A stretch of 64,000 bases of DNA from Roseobacter weihaiensis (GTDB lineage: Bacteria; Pseudomonadota; Alphaproteobacteria; Rhodobacterales; Rhodobacteraceae), in the NCBI RefSeq assembly GCF_020622345.1, contig NZ_JACNMO010000003.1, positions 266,209-330,208 of the forward strand, written 5' to 3'. Shown here in pieces: positions 44,816 through 54,824 of this stretch (position 1 is the first letter of the stretch; the number at the start of each line of letters is the position of its first letter). The translations under genes and the position numbers were made by a program. The notes under the pieces were generated by a model, which made no database searches, was not told the origin of the DNA, and worked only from the letters and a program-made list of their open reading frames with translations.

Positions 44816-45478
44816 GTGGTTTACGCGGCATTTTTGAACAAGCTTTCAACAGATGCGATGTCGTTCAAGACGCCAGGCGCGTTGTTGGCGAAGGGGCCTT
44901 TCTTGATTGCCCGGAACCCGTCGCGCTTTGTCGAGGCTTGGGCCTTTACCGATAACCCGGTCGATATCTCCATCGGGGTGTCCAATTTCGACGCGGCGCA
45001 CATGGCTGCCGAAGCACTTCTTGCCAAACAGTCGGGCGCAGTGGCCTTTGCTGCCCGGAGGCTCGGCTACGCGATCGAACGCCATCGGGAAGATGGTTAC
45101 CGAACGGCCGTGTCTGATGTCGCACAGGATCCTATCGTCTATACAGTCGAAGCCGTCAGACCGGCCTTTGCTGCCGGCGCAGAGCTGATGCGCCAGGTGA
45201 TGGGTGACGACCGCGTGAAATCCGTCCTGTTTGCGGGCGACGTCATTGCCGTCGGGGCACTCTTCGAGGCACAACGCATGGGTGTTTCCGTTCCCCAAGA
45301 TCTCGAGATTTGCGGAATTGGAAATTACGAAATCGGCGCTCATTGCGTCCCATCCCTCAGCACGGTTTCCATTCCATCCTTCGAAGTCGGGAAGAGGACG
45401 GTTGAGGCCTTTTTCGACGAGACCGGAAGCTCAAAACTGAGTTCAAAACTGATCTTTCGCGAAAGTGCATCACTCTAA
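44816..45478 (+). pseudogene. LacI-family regulator lacking its DNA-binding domain
   Basis: From about 44918 on, the frame matches the ligand-binding half of LacI/PurR regulators (EAWAFTDNPVDISIGVSNFDAAHMAAEALL, FAARRLGYAIERHREDGYRTAV, FAGDVIAVGALFEAQRMGVSVPQDLEICG). The N-terminal helix-turn-helix and about 100 further residues are absent, and the first 35 codons of the frame are unlike the family. It is a 5'-truncated remnant downstream of ppsA. Confidence 0.7.
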
Positions 45479-45690
45479 GCCGTCGCAAGTACAGCTCCAT
45501 ATGGGGTCCAATTATCGTTACCGGCTGAGTGGTGGTTACTGTTGTACTGTCGAATTCACCTTCGGCTGCTTGAGAGCAACTGGCAAAGAGGATTTTGTTA
45601 GATGCCATGCAATCTGCAAGTACCGACGCGCATTCTGCCTCGTGTTCAAAGACGTAGAGGCGACTTGCAAACGGTATTCATTTGAGATGA

Positions 45691-46452
45691 CTACAGCAAA
45701 CGCCCGACGTCTCCGAGCTTAATCGTCCCGCCTTCAACGACTTCAGCGTAGATTCCCATATCCAGGTGCCCTTCGTTTTGTCGAAGCAATCTTGGAACAT
45801 TCAGGTCTCTCTTGGCGGTGTCCGGGTTCACCTCAGTCGCGGCACAGCGTCTTGTACGCAATAGAACTCGCAGTCGCGCGGTACCCAAGGTCAAGTCACG
45901 ACCGACAGCGGCGAGCTCCGCCCAAGGCTTCCAGCCCTCAACCTCAATGTTCATGCGGAAACGGCGCGTATCGACCGGTTCACCAATGTCGGCGGCGAAG
46001 GCCGCGACACTGTCGCGAGACAGAATTGAGACCGAATTCATCAGGTCTGGCGAGACAACAGACACATCCGTGAAGCGATGCGGATCGGACCTCACAAGCG
46101 TCGGCGTCTCGGCCAAATCGAGCCGCTCGCGCACGAAATCCGCTGCCGCAGCGCGATCGGGCGCGTCCACCAAAGAAAAGCACTCCTCCACATCGCCATC
46201 GCGGATCGACAGCACCTCGCCTTCCAGCTGCGTCTGGAGGCGGGCGAGCCCGGCCTCCCGCAGCAATACGACGAACCGATCTTTTGGCAAGGGCTTCGGG
46301 TCGGCGGGATCGAACCCGCTGCCGGGCCGAGCAAAGCCCCACCGACGGTCGCCCGCGATACCCTGACCCTGGACTAATTCCACGGCATTCAGCCGCTCGG
46401 CTGTCATACCCTTCACCGGAAAACGTGCCAAAGACATGATCCGCCCGATCAT
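45691..46452 (-). CDS. MOSC domain protein
   Basis: 253 residues from the ATG at 46452, which overlaps the amidase stop (ATGA). An N-terminal MOSC beta-barrel segment (GRIMSLARFPVKGMTAERLN...GIAGDRRWGFAR) precedes the MOSC core with the conserved cysteine block RRCAATEVNPDTAKRDLNVPRLL. Such proteins bind molybdenum cofactor and include mARC-type reductases of N-hydroxylated substrates. It is the last gene of a four-gene leftward operon. Confidence 0.88.
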   Translation of the reverse strand: MIGRIMSLARFPVKGMTAERLNAVELVQGQGIAGDRRWGFARPGSGFDPADPKPLPKDRFVVLLREAGLARLQTQLEGEVLSIRDGDVEECFSLVDAPDRAAAADFVRERLDLAETPTLVRSDPHRFTDVSVVSPDLMNSVSILSRDSVAAFAADIGEPVDTRRFRMNIEVEGWKPWAELAAVGRDLTLGTARLRVLLRTRRCAATEVNPDTAKRDLNVPRLLRQNEGHLDMGIYAEVVEGGTIKLGDVGRLL

Positions 46453-47657
46453 CTCAGCGCCCTTTCGACAACGGCGGCACATCCCAACAAGTCGAGATCC
46501 CGGCCGGGGTGACCCAACAGCTCAATTCCAAGAGGGCGAGCATCGAAGCCTTCAATCGGTAACGAAATGGCTGGGGCACCAGCCAAGCATGCCACCGGCG
46601 CGCGCTCAGTAAGCAACGGGAATAGCGGGTGCACGACCCCGTCGATGTCTACTTCAGTCGTACCCAAAGGCGGCGCAGCAATCGGGACAGTCGGATAGAT
46701 CAATCCGTCCAACCCCTCCATCGATTGAGAAAGTACTCTCCGGACCCGCTCCATGCCGGCGCCCTGCAACTCTGCAAGCGTGGCATCGTCCCTCTCGTCG
46801 GTCGCAACAGCGCGGAAGACATCAGCCACATCCGGGCTGGCAATGCGTTCTGACAAGTCGGCAAACTCCATTTCCAAGCACTTTGCCAAAAACGGCTGCC
46901 ACCAGCGTCGTACCTCTGCAATTACAACAGGAAACGCCACCGCCTTGACCGCGTCAGTCAATCCAGGCGCGACCCGGTCTTCGACAATGGCACCGCCGTC
47001 TGCGAGATGGTCGAGCATACGGTCTGCAACATAACGCACACGGGTGTCAAGATCAGTCCAAAAGGGATCCTTGATGCGCCCTAAGCGCAATCCCTCAAGC
47101 CCCGCTGGCTCAAGGCACAGAACCTCACCAGCAAGCACGGCGTCGAGCTTCGCTACGGAGGCAACATCGCTGGCCATCGCGCTTACTGTATCGAGCGATG
47201 GCGAAAGGTTGAGCACACCGCCCGCTGGATATCGGCCCGTGCTCGGTCGCAATCCGACCACACCACAGAATGCTGCCGGCAGCCGCCCGGATCCGCCCGT
47301 ATCGGTGCCAAGGCCAATGCCGGCCAGACCGCGGGCGATGGCCGCGGCGGTACCGCCGGACGAGCCACCCGCTATACCGCCAAAAGGACTTTCAACAGCA
47401 CCGTAAGCCGCATTGTCCGACGTGATGCCAAACGCCAGTTCGTGCATATTCGCCTGTCCGATGACGGTAGCACCTGCATCCAACGCACGTGCGACCGTCG
47501 GCGCGGTATCCTCAGCAATCACCCGGTCTAGCGCGGGGGAAGCTCCGTCCCATGGCTGGCCCAAAACCGCGATATTGGCCTTCATCGCCAGTGTTTCACC
47601 TGCGAGGGGACCCGCGATAGCCCCCTCGATATACACCTGGCGAATAAGGGCTGTCAT
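46449..47657 (-). CDS. Amidase signature family hydrolase
   Basis: 402 residues. The Lys-Ser-Ser machinery is visible: LAMKANIAVLG (Lys), GGIAGGSSGGTAAAIARG (cis Ser) and GLGTDTGGSGRLPAAFCGVVG (nucleophile Ser). It hydrolyses an amide to acid and ammonia; the substrate is unknown. It is about 50 residues shorter than typical GatA-like members at the N-terminus. It overlaps both the upstream nitronate monooxygenase-like gene and the downstream MOSC gene by 4 nt. Confidence 0.9.
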   Translation of the reverse strand: MTALIRQVYIEGAIAGPLAGETLAMKANIAVLGQPWDGASPALDRVIAEDTAPTVARALDAGATVIGQANMHELAFGITSDNAAYGAVESPFGGIAGGSSGGTAAAIARGLAGIGLGTDTGGSGRLPAAFCGVVGLRPSTGRYPAGGVLNLSPSLDTVSAMASDVASVAKLDAVLAGEVLCLEPAGLEGLRLGRIKDPFWTDLDTRVRYVADRMLDHLADGGAIVEDRVAPGLTDAVKAVAFPVVIAEVRRWWQPFLAKCLEMEFADLSERIASPDVADVFRAVATDERDDATLAELQGAGMERVRRVLSQSMEGLDGLIYPTVPIAAPPLGTTEVDIDGVVHPLFPLLTERAPVACLAGAPAISLPIEGFDARPLGIELLGHPGRDLDLLGCAAVVERALR

Positions 47658-48679
47658 TCGGCAGCCACCGGCGCCTCGACCCGTCCCAGAATACGGGCAG
47701 CGTCGGTCATCATCTCTTCGACAATTTCCGCGGCCGGGAGGATATCGCGCACCAGGCCTACACCCTGCCCCATCAGCCAGGCCATCTCCTCGAAATCGCC
47801 CGTGGTCTCAGGCGTCGGTAAGATCACGTCGAAGCGCCGCTTTTCATGCGGTTGACCCAGAAAGGTCGTCTGCCCAATCACTGGCTCAGCGGAGCGTTCC
47901 ATTGGGACATCCTCCAATCGGCCCTCGAATTGATCAACCGGGCGTACCCGCATCAGACGCATAGGGTTGAAATCCGGCATCTCGGGTCCGAACACGCCCG
48001 ACCGCGTGGTGTCCGCGCCCTTCGCGGCCACAAGGCGGCGGTGGTGCTCAGGGTGAACCCAGGCCTCTTCGGCTGCGACAAGCCGCGTGCCGACCCACAC
48101 ACCATCTGCCCCTAGCGCCAGCGCCGCCGCTACGCCACGTCCATCCGCTATCCCACCTGATCCCAGCACCATCGCTCGATCGCCCAGCGCATCCACCATG
48201 GCAGGGATCAGTGCCATGGATCCCATTCCACCGTAATTGTGGCCACCAGCTTCCCACCCTTGCGCAACTATGACATCAGCACCCAGCTCGACGGCCTTTT
48301 CGCCGTCTTCTACTGTGCCGACCTGAACCCAGATATCGGCCCCAGAATCCTTCAGCCGCTTGATCTGGTCCTCAGGCGGCAAGCCCCAATGAAATGAGGC
48401 CACGGGGACGTGCTCACTCGCGGTGGCGCGCACTTGATCCTCGTTTCCGAAGCACGTGATGAAGTTGATATTATAGGGCGTGCCCGCGTCGCGCAGCCGG
48501 GCGATGTGTTCACGCAACTCATCGGGCGGCAAAAAGCCTACGCCGATCGCCCCGATGCCGCCGCCGCGCCCCACGGCTAGGGCGAGTTCAGGCTTTTCAC
48601 CGGCAAATGCCATTCCAGCTTGCGTGAAGGGATAGCGAACGCCATACCTTTCGGTCAGTCGAGTACCAATTCCTACCAT
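47654..48679 (-). CDS. Nitronate monooxygenase family flavoprotein
   Basis: 341 residues from the ATG at 48679, chosen because GGAGG lies 6 nt upstream; a frame from 48718 lacks this. The FMN TIM barrel has YPFTQAGMAFAG, DVIVAQGWEAGGHNYGGMGS with the catalytic-type histidine, and VLGSGGIADGRGVAAALALGADGVWVGTRLVA. It oxidises nitronates or related C-N compounds. It lies 51 nt after the AraC gene. Confidence 0.9.
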   Translation of the reverse strand: MVGIGTRLTERYGVRYPFTQAGMAFAGEKPELALAVGRGGGIGAIGVGFLPPDELREHIARLRDAGTPYNINFITCFGNEDQVRATASEHVPVASFHWGLPPEDQIKRLKDSGADIWVQVGTVEDGEKAVELGADVIVAQGWEAGGHNYGGMGSMALIPAMVDALGDRAMVLGSGGIADGRGVAAALALGADGVWVGTRLVAAEEAWVHPEHHRRLVAAKGADTTRSGVFGPEMPDFNPMRLMRVRPVDQFEGRLEDVPMERSAEPVIGQTTFLGQPHEKRRFDVILPTPETTGDFEEMAWLMGQGVGLVRDILPAAEIVEEMMTDAARILGRVEAPVAAE

Positions 48680-48730
48680 GATATCCTCCGTATCGCTGAT
48701 GTTGCGACAGGATGGCACAGGCGGTTTGGA

Positions 48731-49660
48731 CTATTGCGCCGAAGTTTTGGACAATCGTGCGCCGCGCCATTCACGCGGGCTTTGGCCGTGCGCACGTTTG
48801 AAGACACGAGTAAAATACGCTGTATCGCGAAACCCTGCGCGCGCGGCAACCTGCGAAATCGGAAGCCCGCCCGTCTCGAGCAGGCGACGTGCTGTCACCA
48901 TCCTTGCAGCTTCGATACGCATACCCACACTCTGCCCCGTGCCGTGAAATAGTGCATGAAGGCGACGTTCACTAACACCGAAGGCCGCGGCGAGTGGACT
49001 GGCAGATAGGTTCGGATCGTTGTGCCGTCGAGCAATATGCGCCTCGACTGCTGCACGCAGGACCGAAGGATCGTTGGGCATTTGTTCTTCTTCAACCGAG
49101 GCTGCAAGTTGAAGGGTGCTCAGGATCTGCATCATCAACGAGTCGCCATTCTCGGGCAAGGCGCGCGCCAAACGCGCGAGCCCCACAAGAACGGCTGCTA
49201 TCTCCCGTCCCACGGCGCTATTCGAAAGTGCGATGGGTCCGAGAGACAAATCCTTGGGAAGTACCCGCGAGGGTATCGCAATCGAGATCAGCTCGAAAGG
49301 GGCAGTGTGGTGGATTTGATAGGGATCCGATGTTGGAACAAGACAAAGATCCATCGGCGATACTGACCATTGCCCCCGACCGATCGAAACCGCCCCGCGC
49401 CCGGCAACCTGCAGATTGGCGAACACCATATCTTGCCGGGCGCGGGCCGCATGCTCTTTCCTGCGGATCACTCTGTGCGCATCGGCGGCCACGCGGCTGA
49501 CCTGCAAATCTCCGGCTCGGACTTGATCAACGCATCCACCAAATACTCCTGAGACACCAACGGCCTCTGCGTCTAGCCGCACAAAGGCCCGCGCCAACCC
49601 TTCTTGCCAACGGTACAACGCATCACGTTGCGAACCTGGATGAACAACCCAACAACCCAT
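48731..49660 (-). CDS. AraC-family transcriptional activator
   Basis: 309 residues. An N-terminal cupin-like ligand domain (about 1-190) is followed by two helix-turn-helix units: LAAAFGVSERRLHALFHGTGQSVGMRIEAARMVTARRLL and ISQVAARAGFRDTAYFTRVFKRAHGQSPREWR. It lies first in the operon with the nitronate monooxygenase, amidase and MOSC genes and probably activates them in response to their substrate. Confidence 0.92.
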   Translation of the reverse strand: MGCWVVHPGSQRDALYRWQEGLARAFVRLDAEAVGVSGVFGGCVDQVRAGDLQVSRVAADAHRVIRRKEHAARARQDMVFANLQVAGRGAVSIGRGQWSVSPMDLCLVPTSDPYQIHHTAPFELISIAIPSRVLPKDLSLGPIALSNSAVGREIAAVLVGLARLARALPENGDSLMMQILSTLQLAASVEEEQMPNDPSVLRAAVEAHIARRHNDPNLSASPLAAAFGVSERRLHALFHGTGQSVGMRIEAARMVTARRLLETGGLPISQVAARAGFRDTAYFTRVFKRAHGQSPREWRGARLSKTSAQ

Positions 49661-50079
49661 GATGCAACCCTAGTACTGACCAGTTGGTTTGGCGAGTCGC
49701 CCCTAAGAAAGGTTGATGGAAATTGCGCACGGGTCGCATTATCCGAAAGCTTGAAAGACCATCTAGCGTCCAAGCTAACTGCAGATTCCTCAACACCAGA
49801 TCCCAGCATCCTGGAGCCTCGGAGTAACGATAACTGTAAATTACCGTTACCGCCCTGCCCTACAGTCGATCGCATCGCTCCGGGTAATGATAAACGAGAA
49901 TTGTCATGACCAACTGGGCGCAACTGGCGACGCGGTCGCATGGTTGCGGCAATGGCAAAGTTATCGTGACACCACGCTAGGATCGAATTCGCTTTTTGGC
50001 TTCGGAGGGCAACTTGCAGAATGTTTGGCCAACTCTTCGAGTGCGTTGAGCGCCCACTCTACGCATCAGTGCGTACGGC
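49661..50079. other. Intergenic region without recognised genes
   Basis: About 420 bp separating two modules. It has short GATAA/TTACC-type repeats (around 49820-49900) but no convincing reading frame, RNA or mobile-element signature. It presumably contains the promoter of the leftward AraC operon. Confidence 0.5.
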
Positions 50080-51201
50080 TCACAGGGGCTTCGAAATACC
50101 ATGTCGAGCGGGCGAAATCGCGTCGACATCGAAGCCGGCTTGGTCGATCGCACGCTTGAGCAAAAGGTCGGCAGCAAGCTTGGCGAGCGCCGGCGCCATC
50201 ATGATGCCGTAGCCTCTCTGGGCGGCTAGCCAGAGGAAGTCCGGAATGTGGCGGTCGAAACCCACAACCGGGGCCTCGTCGGCCACGAAACTGCGCAAAC
50301 CGGCCCAGGAATGCGAAATCCGACGCACCGGGATCAGCGTTTCGGTTTCGATCCAGTGGGCGAGGTGGGCGATATCGAGTTCCTCGGGTCGCACGTCCTG
50401 AGGGGTGGTCGGCGTCGCGTCGCCGGGCGAGGCCATGAGCTTGCCCGCATCGGGTTTGATGTAGGCCCCCGACGTTGCGAAATCGACGGCGGGGCTGGCC
50501 GCGAGGTCAAGCCCGCCGGGTGCATCAATAATGATGCCCGTGCAGCGCATGGGCACAAGCCCGATCCGTTGCGCCCCGGCGAGGGTCCCGATCTCGTCTG
50601 CCCAAGCCCCTGCAGCATTGACGATTGTTTTCGCCCGGTAGATCTGATGTTTGGTTTTGACCTCCCAGACCCTCTTCTGATGCAAAAGGCTGAACACCGC
50701 TTCACCGGTCGCGATGGTGCCGCTACGCCGCCGGATGCCCTTGAGATAGCCCTGATGTAGGCCCGCAACATCGATATCGGTGACGTTCGCTTCGTACACC
50801 GCGCCGACGATCCGCTACGGTTTCAGATAGGGCGCCAAATCCAGGGCCTCTTCTGCGGTAATCTCGATCACATCCTCATTGGGTTCCGACAGGGCCAGAA
50901 GGGTCGGCAGTTGATCCAAGCTGTTCGCGTCAGCCACGGTCAGCGCGCCGCGCGGCGTCAGAAGGGGCGTATCGCAGAAACCGTCCGGCGGCGATGCGAA
51001 GAAGGGCGCGCTGGCGGCGTTGATCTGACGTACGACAGCGCCGCCGTAATTCCGCGTGAAGAGCGCGGCGGACCGGCCTGTGCTGTGGTAGCCAAGCGAG
51101 GTCTCGGCCTCCAGAACGAGAACCGAGCCCGCATCGGCGAGCTCATAAGCCACCGACGCGCCGGAAATGCCACCGCCGATCACGAGAAAATCATGGATCA
51201 T
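50080..51201 (-). pseudogene. FAD-dependent amine/amino-acid oxidoreductase (DadA-like) with in-frame amber codon
   Basis: A 373-codon frame broken by one TAG at 50817-50815 (LAPYLKP*RIVGAVYEANV); both halves are in the same frame. The first half has the dinucleotide fold DFLVIGGGISGASVAYELA with the downstream GYHSTGRSAALF. The second half has AKTIVNAAGAWADEIG and PDFLWLAAQRGYGIMMAPALAKLAADLL. It would oxidise an amine such as a D-amino acid or N-methyl compound. It is divergent from the RpiR gene and next to an importer, so it was probably part of that catabolic module. Confidence 0.8.
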
Positions 51202-51275
51202 GCCGGTCGAGCCCTCTTTTGCGACGCCGACTTCTCGATAGGCCGGAACGCTACAAGGTGCTCATCCATGCTAAA

Positions 51276-51330
51276 TTGCAAGAAAAATGAATTTTATTGA
51301 CTTGATAAAAGTTTTCTTTCTTACTTGCAT
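51276..51330. promoter_or_regulatory. Candidate operator in the oxidoreductase/RpiR divergent promoter
   Basis: Two similar arms, TTGCAAGAAAAA (51276-51287) and the reverse complement of TTTCTTACTTGCA (51317-51329), face each other across an AT-rich spacer that contains TTGACT. The position between divergent genes suits autoregulation by the RpiR-type protein. Arms match imperfectly. Confidence 0.4.
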
Positions 51331-51350
51331 CAACTGACAGGAAACCTTTC

Positions 51351-52247
51351 ATGTCCAAGCCCTTGCGCGATCGCCTGACCGAGGCGCTGCAAACCGCTTC
51401 AAAAGCGGATCGCGCGCTTGCGAATTACATGCTGTCGGATATGGGGGGCCTGCCCTTTGAGACGGCTGCCAGTCTGGCCTCCAAGGTCGAGGTCAGCGAA
51501 CCGACCGTGGGCCGCTTTTGCCGGTCAATCGGCTATGAAGGATTCAAGGACCTTAAGAGAAATCTCAAGAACGACATGGGTGATCAGCCGTGGTTGATTG
51601 GTGACCGTTTGCGCGATCTGCAGGAACGCACCAGGGCCGGAGAGGATCAGCTGACACGCGGGCTTGAGCTGGAAATGGCAGCGCTCGTAGCCGTCTACGA
51701 GGCCGCCCACAGGCCAGAATGGCAGGGCGCCGTGACGCGTTTGGCCACGGCAAGACAGGTTTTCGCCGCGGGCTTCCAGACCGAGCGCGGCATGGCGCAG
51801 ATCTTCGTCAATCAACTGCAGTACATTCGTGACGGCGTGCACCTGATGGATCTCGCAAGCGGCAATTTCGCCGAGCTTTTGGCGATGGATGGCGATGACG
51901 CCGCGCTCGTGATCTTCGAGGCGCGCCGCTATTCACGCCACGCCCGGATGCTCGCTGAAGACGCGAAGGCCGCCGGCATCCCCGTCACACTCATCACCGA
52001 CCCCTATTGCGACTGGGGTCATGCCGTATCGGACGAGATGTTCGTCGTGCCCACAGCGGTCAACCTGTTCTGGGAATCGACCGCGCAGATGGCGAGCCTC
52101 GCCAATCTGCTGGTCAACGGCGTGTTTCTGGAACTTGGCCCCGAGGTCGAGGCCCGGATGAGCAAATTCGCCCAACTCTACGGACGCTTCACCGGCCATG
52201 TCGGCGATGCACCCCATCTGCGTGCGGAGGGCCGCCGCACCACGTAA
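51351..52247 (+). CDS. RpiR/MurR-family transcriptional regulator
   Basis: 298 residues. The N-terminal HTH_6 domain (ADRALANYMLSDMGGLPFETAASLASKVEVSEPTVGRFCRSIGYEGFKDLKRNL) is followed by a SIS-type ligand domain (about 115-270) with ARQVFAAGFQTERGMAQIF and ALVIFEARRYSRHARMLAEDAKAAGIPVTLITD. It probably controls the importer that starts 34 nt downstream and the divergent oxidoreductase. The ligand is likely a catabolic intermediate. Confidence 0.92.
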   Translation: MSKPLRDRLTEALQTASKADRALANYMLSDMGGLPFETAASLASKVEVSEPTVGRFCRSIGYEGFKDLKRNLKNDMGDQPWLIGDRLRDLQERTRAGEDQLTRGLELEMAALVAVYEAAHRPEWQGAVTRLATARQVFAAGFQTERGMAQIFVNQLQYIRDGVHLMDLASGNFAELLAMDGDDAALVIFEARRYSRHARMLAEDAKAAGIPVTLITDPYCDWGHAVSDEMFVVPTAVNLFWESTAQMASLANLLVNGVFLELGPEVEARMSKFAQLYGRFTGHVGDAPHLRAEGRRTT

Positions 52248-52281
52248 ATCTGCCAAAACACATATAACAGGGAAATCTGCC

Positions 52282-53862
52282 ATGCGATATTCGACCAAGA
52301 CCCAGCTTCTGACAGGATCGGCTATCGTAGCAGCCGGTCTTCTGTTGTCCTCCAATGCCATGGCGCAGGACGTGACGATCGCGTTTTCCGCAAGCGAACT
52401 CGGCGCGACCGCCTATAATCCGGTCGCCGCAAGCAACCTGAACACTGCCACATCGCTGATCTATGACCGGTTGGTGGAACAGGATGCCGACCAATCCTAC
52501 CATCCCCACCTCGCCACCGCATGGGAGGAAACGCCTGATGGCATGGCCTGGACCTTTACCCTGCTCGACGGCGTCACGTTCCATGACGACACGCCGTTCA
52601 ACGCCGAAGCCGTCCAGACCTGGATCGCGAGCTATGCAGGCACGGAAAACGAGTATCTGGTGGAGGCCATCGGCTCGGTCGACGTGATCGACGATCTGAC
52701 GGTGCGTTTCAACATGGACCGGCCTGAGCCGAATCTGCTTTACAATCTTGCAAGCGCCTTTATGGGCGTGCCCTCACCCACGGCCTATGCCGCGTTGGGC
52801 GAGGATTTCGGGGTGACGGCGGCTGTCGGTACCGGCCCGTATGAGTTGCAGAGCTTCGAAATCGGGTTGGAAACCGTCCTTGTACGCAACGAGGATTACA
52901 TTTGGGGCTCCGACCTGTCGGAAAACACCGGCCCCGGCCATATCGAAACCTTCACCTTCCGCGAGATCCCCGATCAGTCGACTGCGTTTCTGGAGCTGCG
53001 CACCGGCGGCATCGACCTGCTTCTGGGTGTGCCGACGGATTTCCTGCAAATCCTCGAAGCCGAGGCGAATATCCAGGTCATCCAGATGCCTGGCACCGGG
53101 ATCAGCTACATGCCGATCAACGTGACCGCGCCGCCCTTTGACGACATTCGAGTACGGCAGGCCACCAGTATGGCGATCGATCAGGATTCCATCGTGGCCG
53201 CGGTTTATGGCGGTGTCGGTGCTCCGGCGCGGAACTTCCTGATTTCCTCCCTGCCCGAGGCCGATGTCAACCCGAGCCTCAACATCATGTACGACCCCGC
53301 CCGCGCGGGCGAACTTCTCGACGAAGCGGGTTGGATGATGGGGGACGACGGTGTGCGCGTGAAGGATGGGGAGCGGTTGTCGGTCGACCTCTTCACCGCC
53401 AACAGCACCGAATTTACCAGGCTGACCCAAGTCGTGCAGGCGCAACTGGCCGAGATCGGGATGGAGGCAACCATCACCGTCTTCGACAGTTCCACCATCC
53501 GCGACGAATACCGCCGCAATGCCCACCAGCTTGCGGTGCGGGCCTATGACTGGAACAACTCCGACATTCTCGACTGGTTCTTCAGCGGCAATCGCCTCGG
53601 CTATCCCAACGTGTCGATGTGGGAGGACGCGGAAGGTCAGCGTCTCAACGATGTGGCCATGACCGAGAGCGCCACGGCGGCCGAGCGGATTGCGAATTTC
53701 ACCGCATATCATGAATATGTGCTCAGCCAGCACCTCTTCGTGCCGATCTATCAGCCGACCCAGAACATTGCCTTTAACAGCACCCGGATATCGGTGCCCG
53801 ATCCGGTGCGCGGCTCGCGGTTCCGGCAGCAGTCGTTCATGGACATCCAGATCGTCGAATAA
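52282..53862 (+). CDS. Family 5 ABC transporter substrate-binding protein
   Basis: 526 residues from ATG 52282, which gives a normal signal peptide (RYSTKTQLLTGSAIVAAG then LLLSSNAMA); an earlier in-frame ATG at 52198 lies within the regulator gene. SBP_5 features include SLIYDRLVEQDADQSYHPHLATAWE, FTLLDGVTFHDDTPFNAEAVQ and DIRVRQATSMAIDQ. It delivers a peptide-like ligand to the permeases downstream. The M81 peptidase at the end of the operon suggests a peptide or modified amino acid cargo. Confidence 0.92.
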   Translation: MRYSTKTQLLTGSAIVAAGLLLSSNAMAQDVTIAFSASELGATAYNPVAASNLNTATSLIYDRLVEQDADQSYHPHLATAWEETPDGMAWTFTLLDGVTFHDDTPFNAEAVQTWIASYAGTENEYLVEAIGSVDVIDDLTVRFNMDRPEPNLLYNLASAFMGVPSPTAYAALGEDFGVTAAVGTGPYELQSFEIGLETVLVRNEDYIWGSDLSENTGPGHIETFTFREIPDQSTAFLELRTGGIDLLLGVPTDFLQILEAEANIQVIQMPGTGISYMPINVTAPPFDDIRVRQATSMAIDQDSIVAAVYGGVGAPARNFLISSLPEADVNPSLNIMYDPARAGELLDEAGWMMGDDGVRVKDGERLSVDLFTANSTEFTRLTQVVQAQLAEIGMEATITVFDSSTIRDEYRRNAHQLAVRAYDWNNSDILDWFFSGNRLGYPNVSMWEDAEGQRLNDVAMTESATAAERIANFTAYHEYVLSQHLFVPIYQPTQNIAFNSTRISVPDPVRGSRFRQQSFMDIQIVE

Positions 53863-53894
53863 GTCTCTGAACTCCGAAGAAAGGAGGCACCGGG

Positions 53895-54824
53895 ATGATC
53901 CTCAGATACACGTTTCAGCGTTTGCTGATGCTGATCCCGGTGTCCTTCTCGATCTCGGTGGTGATCTTCATGATCGTCTACTTGCTGCCGGGCGATCCGA
54001 TCGACAATCTGCTGCGCGTGGGATCCTCGGCCGAGGACCGGGCCGAACTGGTGGCGCGCTACGGCCTAGACCGCAGCCTGTTCGTTCAGTACTTCGTCTG
54101 GATCGGCAACATGTTCCGGGGCGAGTTCGGGGACGCCATCGTTCTGCGCCGCCCCGTCGCCGATCTGGTGGCGCAGAACCTGCCCTACAGCCTGACGCTC
54201 GGCGGGCTGGCCTTTCTCTTCTCGTCGACGGTTGGCATGGCGCTCGGCACGATTTCGGCCATCGTGCGCCAACCGGTGCTGGACCGTTTGATGCGGGGCT
54301 TCATTTTGCTTGGTTCAACCGTGCCGGGCTTCTGGCTGGCGCTTCTGCTGATCCTGTTCTTCTCGGTCAATCTGGGCTGGTTTCCAGTGTCTGGCGCGGG
54401 CGGCTGGCAGGCGTTGGTCCTGCCGGTCTTGACCATCGGCTTTGGCGGTGTGGCCCTTGTGGCGCGGGTCACGCGGGTTGCGCTGCTGGATGCCCAACGC
54501 GAGGATTTCGTGACGCTGCTCCATGCCAAAGGCCTGTCCTCGGGCACGATTCTGTTCCGCCATCTGATGCCCCATGCCCTGCTGCCGGTGGTGACGATCC
54601 TGGCGCTCCGCATCGGCTGGATCCTCGGCGGCGCGGTCACGGTGGAGTTTGTCTTCGGTCGTCCCGGCCTCGGCTCGCTTCTGATCCGCGCCTTGGGCCA
54701 GCGCGACTATCCGGTCGTGCAAGCCTGCCTGCTGATGCTGGCACTGGCCGTCATGCTCGGCACCTTAATCGGCGATGTGGCTCAAGCCGCCATGGACCCC
54801 CGTATTCGAGAGAAGAAATCGTGA
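53895..54824 (+). CDS. ABC transporter permease, DppB type
   Basis: 309 residues starting LRYTFQRLLMLIPVSFSISVVIFMIVYLLPGDP, standard for the family. The EAA region is VALVARVTRVALLDAQREDFVTLLHAKGLSSG, then HLMPHALLPVVTILALRIGW. AAGGAGG precedes the start by 6-8 nt. Its stop overlaps the GTG of the next permease. Confidence 0.93.
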   Translation: MILRYTFQRLLMLIPVSFSISVVIFMIVYLLPGDPIDNLLRVGSSAEDRAELVARYGLDRSLFVQYFVWIGNMFRGEFGDAIVLRRPVADLVAQNLPYSLTLGGLAFLFSSTVGMALGTISAIVRQPVLDRLMRGFILLGSTVPGFWLALLLILFFSVNLGWFPVSGAGGWQALVLPVLTIGFGGVALVARVTRVALLDAQREDFVTLLHAKGLSSGTILFRHLMPHALLPVVTILALRIGWILGGAVTVEFVFGRPGLGSLLIRALGQRDYPVVQACLLMLALAVMLGTLIGDVAQAAMDPRIREKKS

